DNA of 64,000 nucleotides from assembly GCA_028097405.1 (NCBI GenBank), contig JAOHEK010000004.1, forward strand, positions 1 to 64,000. The letters run 5' to 3'. Source of the DNA: Paracoccaceae bacterium (lineage in GTDB: Bacteria; Pseudomonadota; Alphaproteobacteria; Rhodobacterales; Rhodobacteraceae). Below the pieces are notes generated by a model. That model searched no databases. It saw only the letters and a program-made list of their open reading frames with translations, and had not been told where the DNA came from. Shown piece by piece: positions 51,178 to 60,625 of this stretch; position 1 is the stretch's first letter, and each line of letters starts with the position of its first letter. A program made the translations under genes and the position numbers.

Positions 51178-52254
51178 TCAGATGTCGCGAGAGCAGCGTT
51201 TGTCTTCCAGAAACGCCAAAAGCGCAATTTCGCCTTCCCGATACGGCGCTTTGGGCGCAAGATCGATATCAGCTCGGAAATCTTTCAGTGCCCGGTTTTT
51301 CCAAGTGCAGATTTCGATGGCACTTGGATGAATGTAACTGCTGCGCGCAATCGCGGGGTTATTGTGCAGCCGCTGAGACGCCGCTTTTGAAAGATCCGCA
51401 ATCGTCGGCGCCTTTGCTTCGATAGCAGCCATAAACGCAGCATGGGTACCGTTCCAAGTGCGAAGAGATTTCGCTGTAAAATCTGTGTCGCTGAATGACG
51501 ATAACACTTCGTTGATCTCTTCTGTTCGTACAATCCTCGCGTTGCCCTGTTCATCTGTCCACGAGATAAGTTCTGCTCCGGGGAGGTGCCGACTAGCCTC
51601 GAGTACATGCGCAAGACGACTGCCCCGTAGGCTTTTCTGGACATGTTCTCCGCCTTTTGCGCGATAGTCCAAAAAGATGGTCTCTCCTTCAAAATCGATG
51701 TGATCGTTGCGCAGGGTCGTGGCACCATGGCTATTATTTTCCCGCGTGTTGCGCGGATCGCCCGGCGGAAGCGATGCCCTGTCTATGAGAGCCATGACCG
51801 CAGCGATGGCGGTTGATCGATCTCCGACTTCGCCACCAAGATGGCGTTCGATCCATCGACGCATAGCGGGCAACGCTGCCCCGACATCAGCCAGATGATC
51901 AAACTTCTTTTCCTCACGAAGACGACGCCAATCCGGGTGGTACAAGTATTGCTTTCGACCCCTGTCGTCTCTTCCTGTTGCGCGCAGATGGCCCTCATCG
52001 AATGGGCACATCCAAACGTTTTTGTAGGCCGGGGGTACCGCCATAGAAGCAAGCCGTTTTCGCTCCTGTTGATCGTCAATCCGCGTGCCGTCAGCAGCAA
52101 GGTAAGAAAATCCTCTGCCCCGTCGAATCCGCGAAATGCCGGGTTCGGTGTCGGGGAAAAATATGATGGACTTATTTGCGCGTTCGATCATATCCGCGTT
52201 TCCTAGTTTAGGTGCCCTGCCTTCTGCCGGATTGCTTTCAAATCGGACAGCCAT
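51178..52254 (-). CDS. DNA topoisomerase IB (bacterial/poxvirus type)
   Basis: A 358-residue type IB topoisomerase. N-terminal domain: SRIRRGRGFSYLAADGTRI, PPAYKNVWMCP, GRDDRGRKQYLYHPDWR. Catalytic residues lie in TLRNDHI, SDTDFTAKSLRTWNGT and the tyrosine in AIARSSYIHPSAIE. It nicks one strand through a 3'-phosphotyrosine to relax supercoils. Such genes are common in Rhodobacterales alongside stress loci. Confidence 0.92.
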   Translation of the reverse strand: MAVRFESNPAEGRAPKLGNADMIERANKSIIFFPDTEPGISRIRRGRGFSYLAADGTRIDDQQERKRLASMAVPPAYKNVWMCPFDEGHLRATGRDDRGRKQYLYHPDWRRLREEKKFDHLADVGAALPAMRRWIERHLGGEVGDRSTAIAAVMALIDRASLPPGDPRNTRENNSHGATTLRNDHIDFEGETIFLDYRAKGGEHVQKSLRGSRLAHVLEASRHLPGAELISWTDEQGNARIVRTEEINEVLSSFSDTDFTAKSLRTWNGTHAAFMAAIEAKAPTIADLSKAASQRLHNNPAIARSSYIHPSAIEICTWKNRALKDFRADIDLAPKAPYREGEIALLAFLEDKRCSRDI

Positions 52255-52272
52255 TTCAGGCCAAGTCTCTCG

Positions 52273-53145
52273 TCATTGCCCGCTGTCAGCACCTTGTCGA
52301 AGGTTTAATGGCTCCTTGAACGTCAGTGTGCGATATGGGAATGGGATCTCGATGCCAGCGGTGTCTAAGGCACGCTTCACAGAAGACACGACTTGATCAC
52401 GCGACGTGCGCACTTCGACCGGTCTGGACCCTGTCCACCAAGTGACTTCAAAGTTGATAGACGACTCTGCAAATTCCTGAGCAAAAATTTGGATCGGTTT
52501 CTCATCCTGTACGACAGTGTCGCAGGAGCTTACAGCGTCGCAGATAACGTCGCGCGCTTCGTCCACATCAACGTCATAGGCAACCCCGCAAATGACCGTA
52601 ACGCGTCTTAGGTCACGATCCGTTCGAACGACCACAGGGTTCTTGAACAAGATAGAATTCGGCACGATGACAAGCTGTCCATCCGTTTGGCGAATATGGC
52701 TTTCACGGATGGCAATGTGATCAACCTCACCTTCGATTCCTTGGCACTCAATAATATCACCGATGCGCATTTCGCGACGAAAAAGGATTATGATGCCAGC
52801 AAGAAAGTTCTCAAAAACATCCTTGAAGGCAAAACCAATCGCCACCGAACCGATACCAAGACCCGCCAAGATACTGGATGGTGTCAGGCCGGGGAACACG
52901 ATGACCGCGGCGACCATCAATCCCAGAACCCAAACGAATATCGACATCAGAAGCGTGAAGAGTTCTTTCAGACTTTGACGAAGCTTCGTTTTTGCAAATA
53001 CACGCCCGGCCACGTGTTTCACAATCTTATTCAGCCCGGCCGTAAGCAATATGACTACGATGGCGACGGCAATCTGAGGCAAAAGCTCAATCGATATTCT
53101 TGCTATCTCGCGCAGCTGCTCAAGCAAGATTCTTACTGGATCCAA
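52273..53145 (-). CDS. Small-conductance mechanosensitive channel (MscS family)
   Basis: A 290-residue MscS-type channel. Three TM segments lie in residues 15-110; TM3 and the following beta domain show GIGSVAIGFAFKDVFENFLAGIIIL, FRREMRIGDIIECQGIEGEVDHIAIRESHI and VIVPNSILFKNPVV. It opens under membrane tension to release solutes. The start is TTG 53145, supported by AAAGGAGA 7-8 bases upstream; there is no ATG before the first TM. Confidence 0.92.
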   Translation of the reverse strand: MDPVRILLEQLREIARISIELLPQIAVAIVVILLTAGLNKIVKHVAGRVFAKTKLRQSLKELFTLLMSIFVWVLGLMVAAVIVFPGLTPSSILAGLGIGSVAIGFAFKDVFENFLAGIIILFRREMRIGDIIECQGIEGEVDHIAIRESHIRQTDGQLVIVPNSILFKNPVVVRTDRDLRRVTVICGVAYDVDVDEARDVICDAVSSCDTVVQDEKPIQIFAQEFAESSINFEVTWWTGSRPVEVRTSRDQVVSSVKRALDTAGIEIPFPYRTLTFKEPLNLRQGADSGQ

Positions 53146-53202
53146 AATATCTCTCCTTTGCCATCATCGTCTATATTCTGATCGTTTCACTCGTCCCACC
53201 GC

Positions 53203-54177
53203 TCATGTAAGTGCCCTGTAATCCTGCACCACGCTTGCAGATACCCCGGCATTTTCAATTATGACAACGTCGGCTTTGACGACCTCAGAGAGCGGTTTTG
53301 TTCCCGCTCGGCGCAAGATGACGCGCACAACCTGATTGGGATAACGGCTTACGATATCAGCGTAGATATGCGGATCATGCTGTCCGGTGTCTCCGATAAG
53401 GGTGAAGGGCAGCTGCGGGTTTGCCGCCAAAATCCGTTCGATAGCGTCCGTCTTGTGATCGCCGTGTGTTCCCGTGATGAATTGGGTTGGCGAAATCCCA
53501 AGATCACGCAAGAAGAACGGGCCAAGCGGCAGCTCAGTCCTTGCGAATATTGATTGAAGGTAGTCGTACAGGTTCCAAGGCGACGAACTGACATAGAAAA
53601 AACTGGCCCCCTCTCCCGCAAGGCTTTTCATCAACTCGATGGCATCTGGGAAAACTTCACGCTCGTGCACGTTCCCGGTCGCAGATGTCCAAAGGTTTTT
53701 GATGAGCGAAAACGCACCTGTTCGTAGAACTGTGTCGTCTATGTCCGAGATCACGCCAAACGCTGCGTTCTCAGACGAATAAACCGGTACCGCAAGCGGA
53801 TGCTCCATGCCTTCGGCGGATACCTTGATTGATGACGGAACCTGTTCGCGACGGGGGACGGCCAGTACGAAGAACCCTTCTTCATCCGACCTTGTCGTCA
53901 CATCGTACGCGGGCGCCGTGACAGTGACGTCTTGCAATTCGTCAGTGAAAAACAGCTGCAAAAAGTCTTTGAAGTTTTGCCACCTTGACTGGCGACCGTT
54001 CCCGCTGGTCATCCGCTCGCTGACAAGTACCCGTCCGCGCACCACGATGTGATCAGAAGCCGTGTAGCCCCCGTAGCAATCGATTACCGAAGAGCTGGGC
54101 AAGCTGACACGCTTCAAAGCGTCTATCACGCGTTCAACGGTGTGGAAAGTTCGCGCTAGAAAAAGTTTTACGGCCAT
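53203..54177 (-). CDS. App1-like phosphatidate phosphatase domain protein (DUF2183)
   Basis: A 324-residue protein of the App1/DUF2183 group. The HAD-type motif I is ISDIDDTVLRTG, motif II is FYVSSSPWNLYDYL, and the later acidic motif is IGDTGQHDPHIY. In yeast App1 is a phosphatidate phosphatase; bacterial members are not well studied. The N-terminal 150 residues are beta-rich. No signal peptide. Confidence 0.88.
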   Translation of the reverse strand: MAVKLFLARTFHTVERVIDALKRVSLPSSSVIDCYGGYTASDHIVVRGRVLVSERMTSGNGRQSRWQNFKDFLQLFFTDELQDVTVTAPAYDVTTRSDEEGFFVLAVPRREQVPSSIKVSAEGMEHPLAVPVYSSENAAFGVISDIDDTVLRTGAFSLIKNLWTSATGNVHEREVFPDAIELMKSLAGEGASFFYVSSSPWNLYDYLQSIFARTELPLGPFFLRDLGISPTQFITGTHGDHKTDAIERILAANPQLPFTLIGDTGQHDPHIYADIVSRYPNQVVRVILRRAGTKPLSEVVKADVVIIENAGVSASVVQDYRALT

Positions 54178-54420
54178 TGTGGCGTCACACCTTCTGTTGG
54201 ATGGCGAGGTTTGAGCCGGTGACTTTCAAAACCAATGAAAAATAAGCTTGCACTTTAACGTCCACCTTCGTTTGCGTTCAAAGAGTGAACTCGAGAACCA
54301 CCGTTTTAGTTCCGTGCTGTTAAACGAGGCACTTCAGTGGAATGGCGCGCTTCTGAGCTTTTGGCATTGAACTCCACGACATCAACATCCACATACCATC
54401 CATACAGATGGAGTATAAAT
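54178..54420. promoter_or_regulatory. Divergent intergenic region
   Basis: 243 bp between the App1-like gene and the RHH regulator gene, which read apart; promoters for both are expected. An open frame from GTG 54337 runs into the RHH gene but lacks a ribosome site. GGAG at 54410-54413 lies 7 bases before the TTG at 54421 and decides that start. RHH proteins of this kind usually autoregulate, so an operator may lie here, but I cannot point to a clear palindrome. Confidence 0.4.
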
Positions 54421-54837
54421 TTGCCCAACGTCAAGCAACTGCGTGACAAGCAGCCTGAGAACGAGAAGATCACGATCAACCTTGGCTTCGTCGATCTGGG
54501 CCGCATCGACCTGTTGGTGCAGGAAGGATTTTACTCGAATCGAAGCGACCTGATCCGAACGGCAATCCGAAACCAGCTTGAAAGCCATGGCGAGGTCGTC
54601 AGCAGATCGCTTGCGCGACACACCATGGAATTGGGGCTGCGAGACTATTCAGTTGCCGACTTGGAGGCGCTCCGGGATGCAGGCGAAATGCTCCACGTTA
54701 AGGTCGTGGGGCTGGCGCGGATTGAAGCAGACGTCACGCCCGACCTCGCTTTGCAAACCATCGGATCCATCACCGTGTTGGGCGGACTGCAGGCCAGCGC
54801 GGATGTCAAAAAGGCACTTGGCCACCGCATCAAATAG
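54421..54837 (+). CDS. Ribbon-helix-helix (CopG-like) transcriptional regulator
   Basis: A 138-residue protein. The N-terminal RHH fold is EKITINLGFVDLGRIDLLVQ followed by GFYSNRSDLIRTAIRNQLE. A C-terminal domain (LHVKVVGLARIEADVTPDLA, GSITVLGGLQAS) is shared by homologues paired with PHB-depolymerase-family genes. It begins at TTG 54421 on the strength of the GGAG site. The next gene starts 28 bp downstream, so it probably regulates that esterase and itself. Confidence 0.88.
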   Translation: MPNVKQLRDKQPENEKITINLGFVDLGRIDLLVQEGFYSNRSDLIRTAIRNQLESHGEVVSRSLARHTMELGLRDYSVADLEALRDAGEMLHVKVVGLARIEADVTPDLALQTIGSITVLGGLQASADVKKALGHRIK

Positions 54838-54865
54838 ATCGCGAGAACCACAATGAGGAACGACA

Positions 54866-55939
54866 ATGAAACTTCCAAAAGTCGGCGCAATGCGCTCGGC
54901 GACAAGCGGCGCTCGGCTTTCGGCTGCCAATTCACTTGTTCAGCGAACCCTAGCCCAACACGGACTTGCAGACCAAAGCAGCCCAGCAGAAAAGCCCGCA
55001 ATGCCAGCGCTTGATAATATCCTAGCAAACTTCTCCCCTTCTCAAAGTTGGTCCGGCGCATCGCGGGCCGCAGTACCCAATGGTGCCACTTTCAAGGACA
55101 GCACGTTTACATGCGAGGCCGGTAGCCGCCGATTTTGCACCTACGTCCCAGCCAAGGCCGCCGCAGGCGCAGCGGGGGTACTCGTCATGCTGCACGGTTG
55201 TACCCAGACCCCCGAGGATTTTGCCGTCGGAACCGGTATGAACACGTTTGCTGACGCACACGGCTTTGTTGTGGTTTATCCAGCACAATCTCGCGTTGAC
55301 AACGCGCAATCCTGTTGGAACTGGTTCAATCGCGGCGACCAGCGGCGCGGAAGCGGCGAGCCTGCTTTGCTGGCAGCACTGACGCGGCAGGTTTGTACAG
55401 AGCACGGAATTGGGCAGGAACGTACATTCGTGGCGGGACTTTCAGCCGGGGCGGCCATGGCGGTCATCTTGGGAGATACTTACCCAGACGTCTACGCAGC
55501 GGTGGGTGCACATTCAGGATTGCCGCTTGGGTCTGCAAAAGACGTATCATCCGCTTTTGCGGCCATGGCTGGAAATGGACTGGAAGCGCCAGATGTGGCA
55601 ACGACCACAGACCCTGTGCGTACCATTGTTTTTCACGGGACAGCAGACAACACCGTGCATCAATTGAATGGCGACAGTATCGCGCGCCGAGCCCGTGACT
55701 CATATGCCTGCCAAAGTATTGAAACCACCATCTCTGGCAAGGCAGGGGGCCGGACGTATACTCGCGCGGTCTCTAGCGATCTGAACGGAACGGCCTTGGT
55801 CGAACACTTCATCATCCAAGGTCAAGGACATGCGTGGTCCGGAGGGCAACCCGCCGGGTCCTATACCGATCCAAAGGGCCCCGACGCCAGCGCCGAAATG
55901 ATCCGATTTTTCTTCGAGATACCCAGTAAGACATCCTGA
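54866..55939 (+). CDS. PHB depolymerase-family esterase (LpqC-like)
   Basis: A 357-residue alpha/beta-hydrolase. The oxyanion region is VLVMLHGCTQTPEDFA, the lipase box is VAGLSAGAAMA (nucleophilic serine), the acid lies near IVFHGTADNTVH and the histidine in GQGHAWSGG. The N-terminus is amphipathic with no clear signal, which suits an intracellular polyester depolymerase or related esterase. A GAGGAACGAC site precedes ATG 54866. Confidence 0.9.
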   Translation: MKLPKVGAMRSATSGARLSAANSLVQRTLAQHGLADQSSPAEKPAMPALDNILANFSPSQSWSGASRAAVPNGATFKDSTFTCEAGSRRFCTYVPAKAAAGAAGVLVMLHGCTQTPEDFAVGTGMNTFADAHGFVVVYPAQSRVDNAQSCWNWFNRGDQRRGSGEPALLAALTRQVCTEHGIGQERTFVAGLSAGAAMAVILGDTYPDVYAAVGAHSGLPLGSAKDVSSAFAAMAGNGLEAPDVATTTDPVRTIVFHGTADNTVHQLNGDSIARRARDSYACQSIETTISGKAGGRTYTRAVSSDLNGTALVEHFIIQGQGHAWSGGQPAGSYTDPKGPDASAEMIRFFFEIPSKTS

Positions 55940-56006
55940 AAGAGGTGTCTGCAATTTACCCTATGATGTAAGCGTCCCCTATCTTGAATGCTTGGCTCTA
56001 GCAGTT

Positions 56007-57101
56007 TTAGGGTTCAACCTCGAGTAACTCATCACCCTCTGCCGCACCCAGAAAGTTTCCAACGGTCTTCAAACTATCGATATTGTCACACACCACCTTG
56101 AAAACCAGCAAGAATGGCACGGCGATTAGCGCACCCGCTATTCCCCAAAGCCACGCCCACAACACAACGGTCAAGAAAACGGCTACGATATTGAGCTTCA
56201 TTCGCTTCCCAACAAGGTATGGCGTGATGAAGTTGGCCTCAAACGCAGTAATAAACTGATAGACGATCGGCACCACGATGGCTTCTGACAGCGTGTCGAA
56301 AAACACAATCGCCTGCACACCTACCAAAAAGGTGCCAACCAGCCCTCCCAAGATCGGAAGGTAGTTCAAAAGAAATGCTGCAATCCCCCAGACGTACGCC
56401 TGCTCTATCCCAAGAAGGTGAAGCGCGATGGCCATGGTGATCCCAAGGCACACATTTATAATCGTGATTGTGAGCAGATAAGAAGAAACCTGCCGTTCGA
56501 TGTCATATATAGTCGCAAGGGCACGTTTTTTCTCGCCGAAGCTTTGAAACGCCTGCACAAGTTTAACATAGAACATGTTGCCTGACCCAAGAAGGAACAG
56601 CGCCAAGATCAGTGCGATACCAATGGACGTCGCCGTCCTGGCTGCCGCGGTGACCGCGGAATTCAGAATTCCCGGCTGCTCAATGATGACCTGCTGCGGA
56701 CCGCCGGGTTCAGCGGAGGCCATTTCTTCCACCTGATCTGACGCATCTTGAACGGCTTCAATCGTGTCGCTTACGCCGCGCAGCTTACTTTGAAGCTCTT
56801 GTGCGATACTGGGAATGTCGTCTGACCATGTCCTGATCGTTTCGCCCGCAAAATAGACCACGCCTCCGATAACGCCAGTCAGTGCAATTGTAAGGAGAAC
56901 AGCGCCTACACCCACTGGAATCCCGAGCCGCTGCAGTGCTCGGTTCAGGGGGCTCAAGGTGAGAGCAATCAAAACGCCTAAAACGATTGGTAGGATCAAA
57001 TCTTTGGCGAAGTAAGCCAGCACGAAGACTGCAATCGTGATCAAGGTCGCGACGCTGCGGCGTAGAGCCTTGATATCTTGTTCCATTTCGTACGCTTTCA
57101 T
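56007..57101 (-). CDS. AI-2E-family transporter (PerM/TqsA-like permease)
   Basis: A 364-residue polytopic protein of the AI-2E family. Two N-terminal TM hairpins flank a helical extramembrane segment with an acidic run (about 85-135). The C-terminal signature is AFLLNYLPILGGLVGTFLVG, FEANFITPYLVGKRMKLN and LWGIAGALIAVPFLLV. Members export AI-2, ions or unknown solutes; substrate not predictable. ATG 57101 is preferred, ATG 57086 is possible. Confidence 0.88.
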   Translation of the reverse strand: MKAYEMEQDIKALRRSVATLITIAVFVLAYFAKDLILPIVLGVLIALTLSPLNRALQRLGIPVGVGAVLLTIALTGVIGGVVYFAGETIRTWSDDIPSIAQELQSKLRGVSDTIEAVQDASDQVEEMASAEPGGPQQVIIEQPGILNSAVTAAARTATSIGIALILALFLLGSGNMFYVKLVQAFQSFGEKKRALATIYDIERQVSSYLLTITIINVCLGITMAIALHLLGIEQAYVWGIAAFLLNYLPILGGLVGTFLVGVQAIVFFDTLSEAIVVPIVYQFITAFEANFITPYLVGKRMKLNIVAVFLTVVLWAWLWGIAGALIAVPFLLVFKVVCDNIDSLKTVGNFLGAAEGDELLEVEP

Positions 57102-57264
57102 TCCTGTTGTTCGGCCACCGTCGCAATCAATCGGACACAAATCTCAAGCGGGCCGATGCTGCTGGACCGTCAAACGGCACCCAAGCAAAAACAGCTGAAG
57201 AAAACACGACGTTAGCAATTAAATTCTCGATTTCACAGCGGCACACCCCAAGTGGCCTTCCACT

Positions 57265-57468
57265 TCAAGTATTGACGCCGTCCTTGGCGAGTTGGCTGTT
57301 AAGGGTAGGGACTGGATCAGGACCCTTTCCGTCCGTCGCGAGGTGCGATCTGTTTACGCTGTCATCGTTCATCCGCGCGATCGTGTCCTTTCGGCTTTTC
57401 ATTGCGAAAAAGATCACAGCAAAAAGCGTCGCAAAGGTTAGGATTGGCAGAAAAATATCGGTTGACAT
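57265..57468 (-). CDS. Small single-TM protein of unknown function
   Basis: A 67-residue protein: MSTDIFLPILTFATLFAVIF makes one membrane helix, followed by a basic stretch (KSRKDTIARMN) and a polar tail. GGAGG lies 7 bases before ATG 57468, which supports real translation. No family recognised. It may be transcribed toward the AI-2E-family gene, 163 bp away. Confidence 0.6.
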   Translation of the reverse strand: MSTDIFLPILTFATLFAVIFFAMKSRKDTIARMNDDSVNRSHLATDGKGPDPVPTLNSQLAKDGVNT

Positions 57469-57592
57469 GACGCGGCCTCCAAAGATGTTTCGATGCATTC
57501 TTAACTTAGAACGCTGTAATTGGTTCCATAAACATTTTGGTCGTTTTAAATGGCTCCCGAGATATGATGTCGCGACTCAATGTTGATTACAC

Positions 57593-58345
57593 CTAAGGTG
57601 CCGTCGTGACATTCCATTCTGACAATTCAGTCGCTGTCAGGATGTATATTTCACTAGCAGGCGTGGCCAAAGCGGGCCCCATGATCCGCAAATCGACGCC
57701 CATGTCGTCTAGGTGTTTCAAAACCTGAGCTTGGCCGCTTTGGATGTCTTGCGTTGCTAAAAATGCCGGAAGAATAGTTGATTCACCAAAACTGTGCTGA
57801 TGAACGCCCAAACGACCTCCGCCTTGGACATTTCGCGCAACTCCACCAACAAAGATATAGGGGCAGGCTGAAAAGCAAATGCCGTCCTCACCGATTTGCG
57901 TCGCCACCCCTTGGTCGCGCATCAATCTGCCGATATCCAAGGCATCTGCAACACTGCCACCCGGGCTATCAAGTGTCACAGTGTCAGGCGCTAATCGCCT
58001 CAGTTCTGAAATAATGCGCACACCATCACCGGGTGCAATTGCGCCGCGCAACACAACCTCATCGGTGCCAATTGTTGTAATTGTAAGCCTGCTCGGCGTA
58101 TCGGGATCATCATTCTGACCGGGCCGCGTAGGATACGAGGGCGTGTACCTTCGAGTCTGGTCACCGGGTTGCGTTGGCCGGCTTAAGTCAGGGGCGTCCG
58201 AAGACGTCTCGAAAAGTTTCGGCAGCATCGCTCCCGCATCAGCAAAGATAAGAAACAGCGCAATCGCAACTTGTCCGCCAAGCAACCATTTCATCATCCG
58301 TCGCTCTGTGTTCACGACGTTCTTTGTTTCGGCGTCTGCGGTCAT
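57593..58345 (-). CDS. Membrane-anchored ClpP-like serine protease
   Basis: A 250-residue protein with an N-terminal TM anchor (about 18-40), a Pro/Asp/Thr-rich linker (50-85) and a ClpP/crotonase-fold domain. That domain shows VTLDSPGGSVADALDIG (oxyanion loop), ICFSACPYIFVGG with the serine at the ClpP nucleophile position, and RLGVHQHSF with the histidine. It belongs to the periplasmic-protease-like group, not to cytosolic ClpP. It overlaps the membrane-protein gene by 4 bp (ATGA), so the two probably act together in the envelope. Confidence 0.85.
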   Translation of the reverse strand: MTADAETKNVVNTERRMMKWLLGGQVAIALFLIFADAGAMLPKLFETSSDAPDLSRPTQPGDQTRRYTPSYPTRPGQNDDPDTPSRLTITTIGTDEVVLRGAIAPGDGVRIISELRRLAPDTVTLDSPGGSVADALDIGRLMRDQGVATQIGEDGICFSACPYIFVGGVARNVQGGGRLGVHQHSFGESTILPAFLATQDIQSGQAQVLKHLDDMGVDLRIMGPALATPASEIYILTATELSEWNVTTAP

Positions 58346-59598
58346 TCGACAACACGCGGTGTAAGCGGTCTTTCATCCGGCTTTTTTTCGACAGCCGGGT
58401 TATCCACTTTCATCGATTGCAGCGCAAAGACAGCTGCCTGAAGCTCTGCCACTGTCATGGCACTTGTGGCGTCTGCAGGCTCGCGCCCCGCCCGGATGGC
58501 GGCTTGAGCAACAGCAACGATCAACACAAGCACTGCAGGTAGCAAATCTATCGCAATCGCTCCAGCCCAAGATGGCGCGAAATTGCGAGCATAGAGGATC
58601 ACTGCGTCGGCCGTGGAGATCGGCGTATAGATAACTTCTGACGCAGGCTCTAACGCCAAGACATCCGATGCAGCAGCTTGCAGAGTATTCGCACGCTGTG
58701 CCAGAACTTCCAGCAAAGATGTGATGGTTGCTTGTTGCGCCGCCTGCCCGCCTTCATTGGTTGCATCTAACCTAGGCAATACCACAGATTGCGCCAAGTC
58801 ACGCGCAGCACGATCCACCAGAGGTGCCACGGATAGCTGACGCAGGGTCGTGATGACGCCCGCAAGACGCACCGCCTCTTCGGAAAACAGGACCGAGCGG
58901 TCTTCGACAGCACCCGGAGCGACGGTAAGCGCACGCATCCGGCTGAGAATGGCGTTTCCTTCTGCAAATGCAGCTGCAATCGGGGCCTCTTGCGCAAGAA
59001 TGACCTGCTCTAATGCTGCAAGCTCATCAGACTTTTGCGTAAGAACGCGGAAGACAGCTCCGCGTCCCGCCAAGCCGGAAAGGCCACCCCCTACTTCCTG
59101 ATCAGACAGATCCTCAAACCCTTGGCGCGTGCGGCCAACGTCCAGTCCAAGCGCTTGCGCCTGCAAGGTGACTTCGTTCGCACGCTCTAGCGATTTCTGA
59201 TAATCTTGAACGGTTTGCGCAAGGTGTTGTTCAACTGCGGCTGAACCCGCAAGTGCCGCTGCATTCAGCCACGACGACATCGCAACAATTGCACAAGACC
59301 CAATCACCATGGCCAAGACCAGCCAAAGCCTTGTGGCTGCAGTGCGCATCGCGGGAAGCAATCGTAATAGGTAAGACCAAAATACAAAAATGCCTGTGGA
59401 CACTGCTGCCGAGTAAGCAACCGCTGCAAAAAGTGACAGTGCACCGCTATCGTCCAAAAGACCTCGGACGCCAAGATATGTATAGATACCTGACGCTACC
59501 GCCAAAATACCGAGTGCCGCTGACGTAAAACTATCAAGCCAAGTCAAATGGCTTTCAACATCACGGGCATGGCGCAGACCGATTGTATCTTCTCGCAA
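58342..59598 (-). CDS. Membrane protein with long helical periplasmic domain, unknown function
   Basis: A 418-residue protein. Three hydrophobic segments (about 25-45, 58-80, 90-115) are followed by a 215-residue helical region rich in Ala, Gln and Leu (QDYQKSLERANEVTLQAQAL, LAALEQVILAQEAPIAAAF). A fourth TM lies at about 345-370 (AGAIAIDLLPAVLVLIVAVA) and a short cytoplasmic tail follows. Topology resembles sensor or scaffold proteins, but no catalytic motif is seen. It is the first gene of a two-gene unit with the ClpP-like protease. Confidence 0.78.
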   Translation of the reverse strand: MREDTIGLRHARDVESHLTWLDSFTSAALGILAVASGIYTYLGVRGLLDDSGALSLFAAVAYSAAVSTGIFVFWSYLLRLLPAMRTAATRLWLVLAMVIGSCAIVAMSSWLNAAALAGSAAVEQHLAQTVQDYQKSLERANEVTLQAQALGLDVGRTRQGFEDLSDQEVGGGLSGLAGRGAVFRVLTQKSDELAALEQVILAQEAPIAAAFAEGNAILSRMRALTVAPGAVEDRSVLFSEEAVRLAGVITTLRQLSVAPLVDRAARDLAQSVVLPRLDATNEGGQAAQQATITSLLEVLAQRANTLQAAASDVLALEPASEVIYTPISTADAVILYARNFAPSWAGAIAIDLLPAVLVLIVAVAQAAIRAGREPADATSAMTVAELQAAVFALQSMKVDNPAVEKKPDERPLTPRVVE

Positions 59599-59758
59599 AA
59601 TTTCTCTCCAACGCTACGCACAGGCTCGGTTTTCACACCGAACGAGGGTTAATGGTAGGGTTACACTGAATAAAGTCTAGTCTGTCGCATGTGGGCATCC
59701 CCCTAAAGTTGCAGGGTGGGAAAAGATTTTTAGCGCAGCACTCGATCGTGCGATTATT

Positions 59759-59793
59759 AAAAAAAACCTCATCGTCTCCAGACCATCTCTGGA
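59759..59793 (-). terminator. Possible Rho-independent terminator
   Basis: On the minus strand a TCCAGA-GATGG-TCTGGA hairpin (59777-59793) is followed after about 10 bases by a run of eight T (59759-59766). It lies just past the end of the decayed aldehyde dehydrogenase. The distance to the T-run is longer than ideal. Confidence 0.35.
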
Positions 59794-59825
59794 CTCTAAC
59801 TCCATCAAACTTGATTAGAAGTTGA

Positions 59826-60405
59826 TCACCGCCATTTGTCTTGTGTCATATCTTGCATCGTGTAGCCGATACCGCGAGTGCCATAACCTGACTGCTTGCG
59901 CCTGGCGAAAGGCATCCAGTCGACCTGAAAGGCTGTGTGATCGTTGACCATCACTGCCGTCACATCCAATTGCTGAACAGCCTGCATCGCCGCATCCATA
60001 TTCTTCGAGAATACTGAGGCTTGAAACGCGAATGGCAGGGCGCTCGCCTGCTGGATTGCGGCATCCATCGAGTCGCAGTCATCGACATGCACAACAGGTC
60101 CAAAAATTTCTTGGCATGAGACTTTGCCTTGTGCGGGGGGCGAAGCAGAACAGTTGGAGCATGCGTGGTCTCGCTCAACGTCTTGCCAACAGTAACGACC
60201 GCAGCACCGGCCTCATAGAGAATATCCACGAAGGATTTGCACGACAGAGGAGTGTCATTCGCAGGTTTGATCAGAACCGGACAGCCCGTAGCAACGGCGC
60301 TGGCAACCTGATGCACGATGGCGTTCATCTTGCTATATATCGGCCCCATTACAGCGCCAAAAATGATGTGACGCATCACCGTCATGACCAGCTCGCGCTT
60401 TGATG
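59826..60405 (-). pseudogene. Decayed aldehyde dehydrogenase
   Basis: Two ALDH segments remain in different frames. About 60405-60210 gives VHQVASAVATGCPVLIKPAN with DTPLS and LYEAG, the cofactor-binding core. About 60120-59826 gives SCQEIFGPVVHVDDCDSMDA, then AVMVNDHTAFQVDWMPFARR and GYGTRGIGYTMQDM, the C-terminal part. The intervening region with the catalytic glutamate and cysteine is deleted and the frame shifts near 60110. The N-terminus is also lost. It lies divergent from the phytochrome operon. Confidence 0.8.
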
Positions 60406-60625
60406 CGGGCGAATCTTTATGCGTCAACCTTGAAATGATCGAATTTTCCGCAAGTGCGTTTGGGGTAGTTTTCGACCTTATGACCACAACACAGCTGTAA
60501 AGGCGGTTAGCTATGTCATAGTTTATAGACATTAGCGAAAATTGATGGCGCATTGCGCCGTTGGCAATATTAATGATCTATAAGGCTGCTGCCTTGATGT
60601 GGTGGACAAAAATCGAGTTCTGCAA

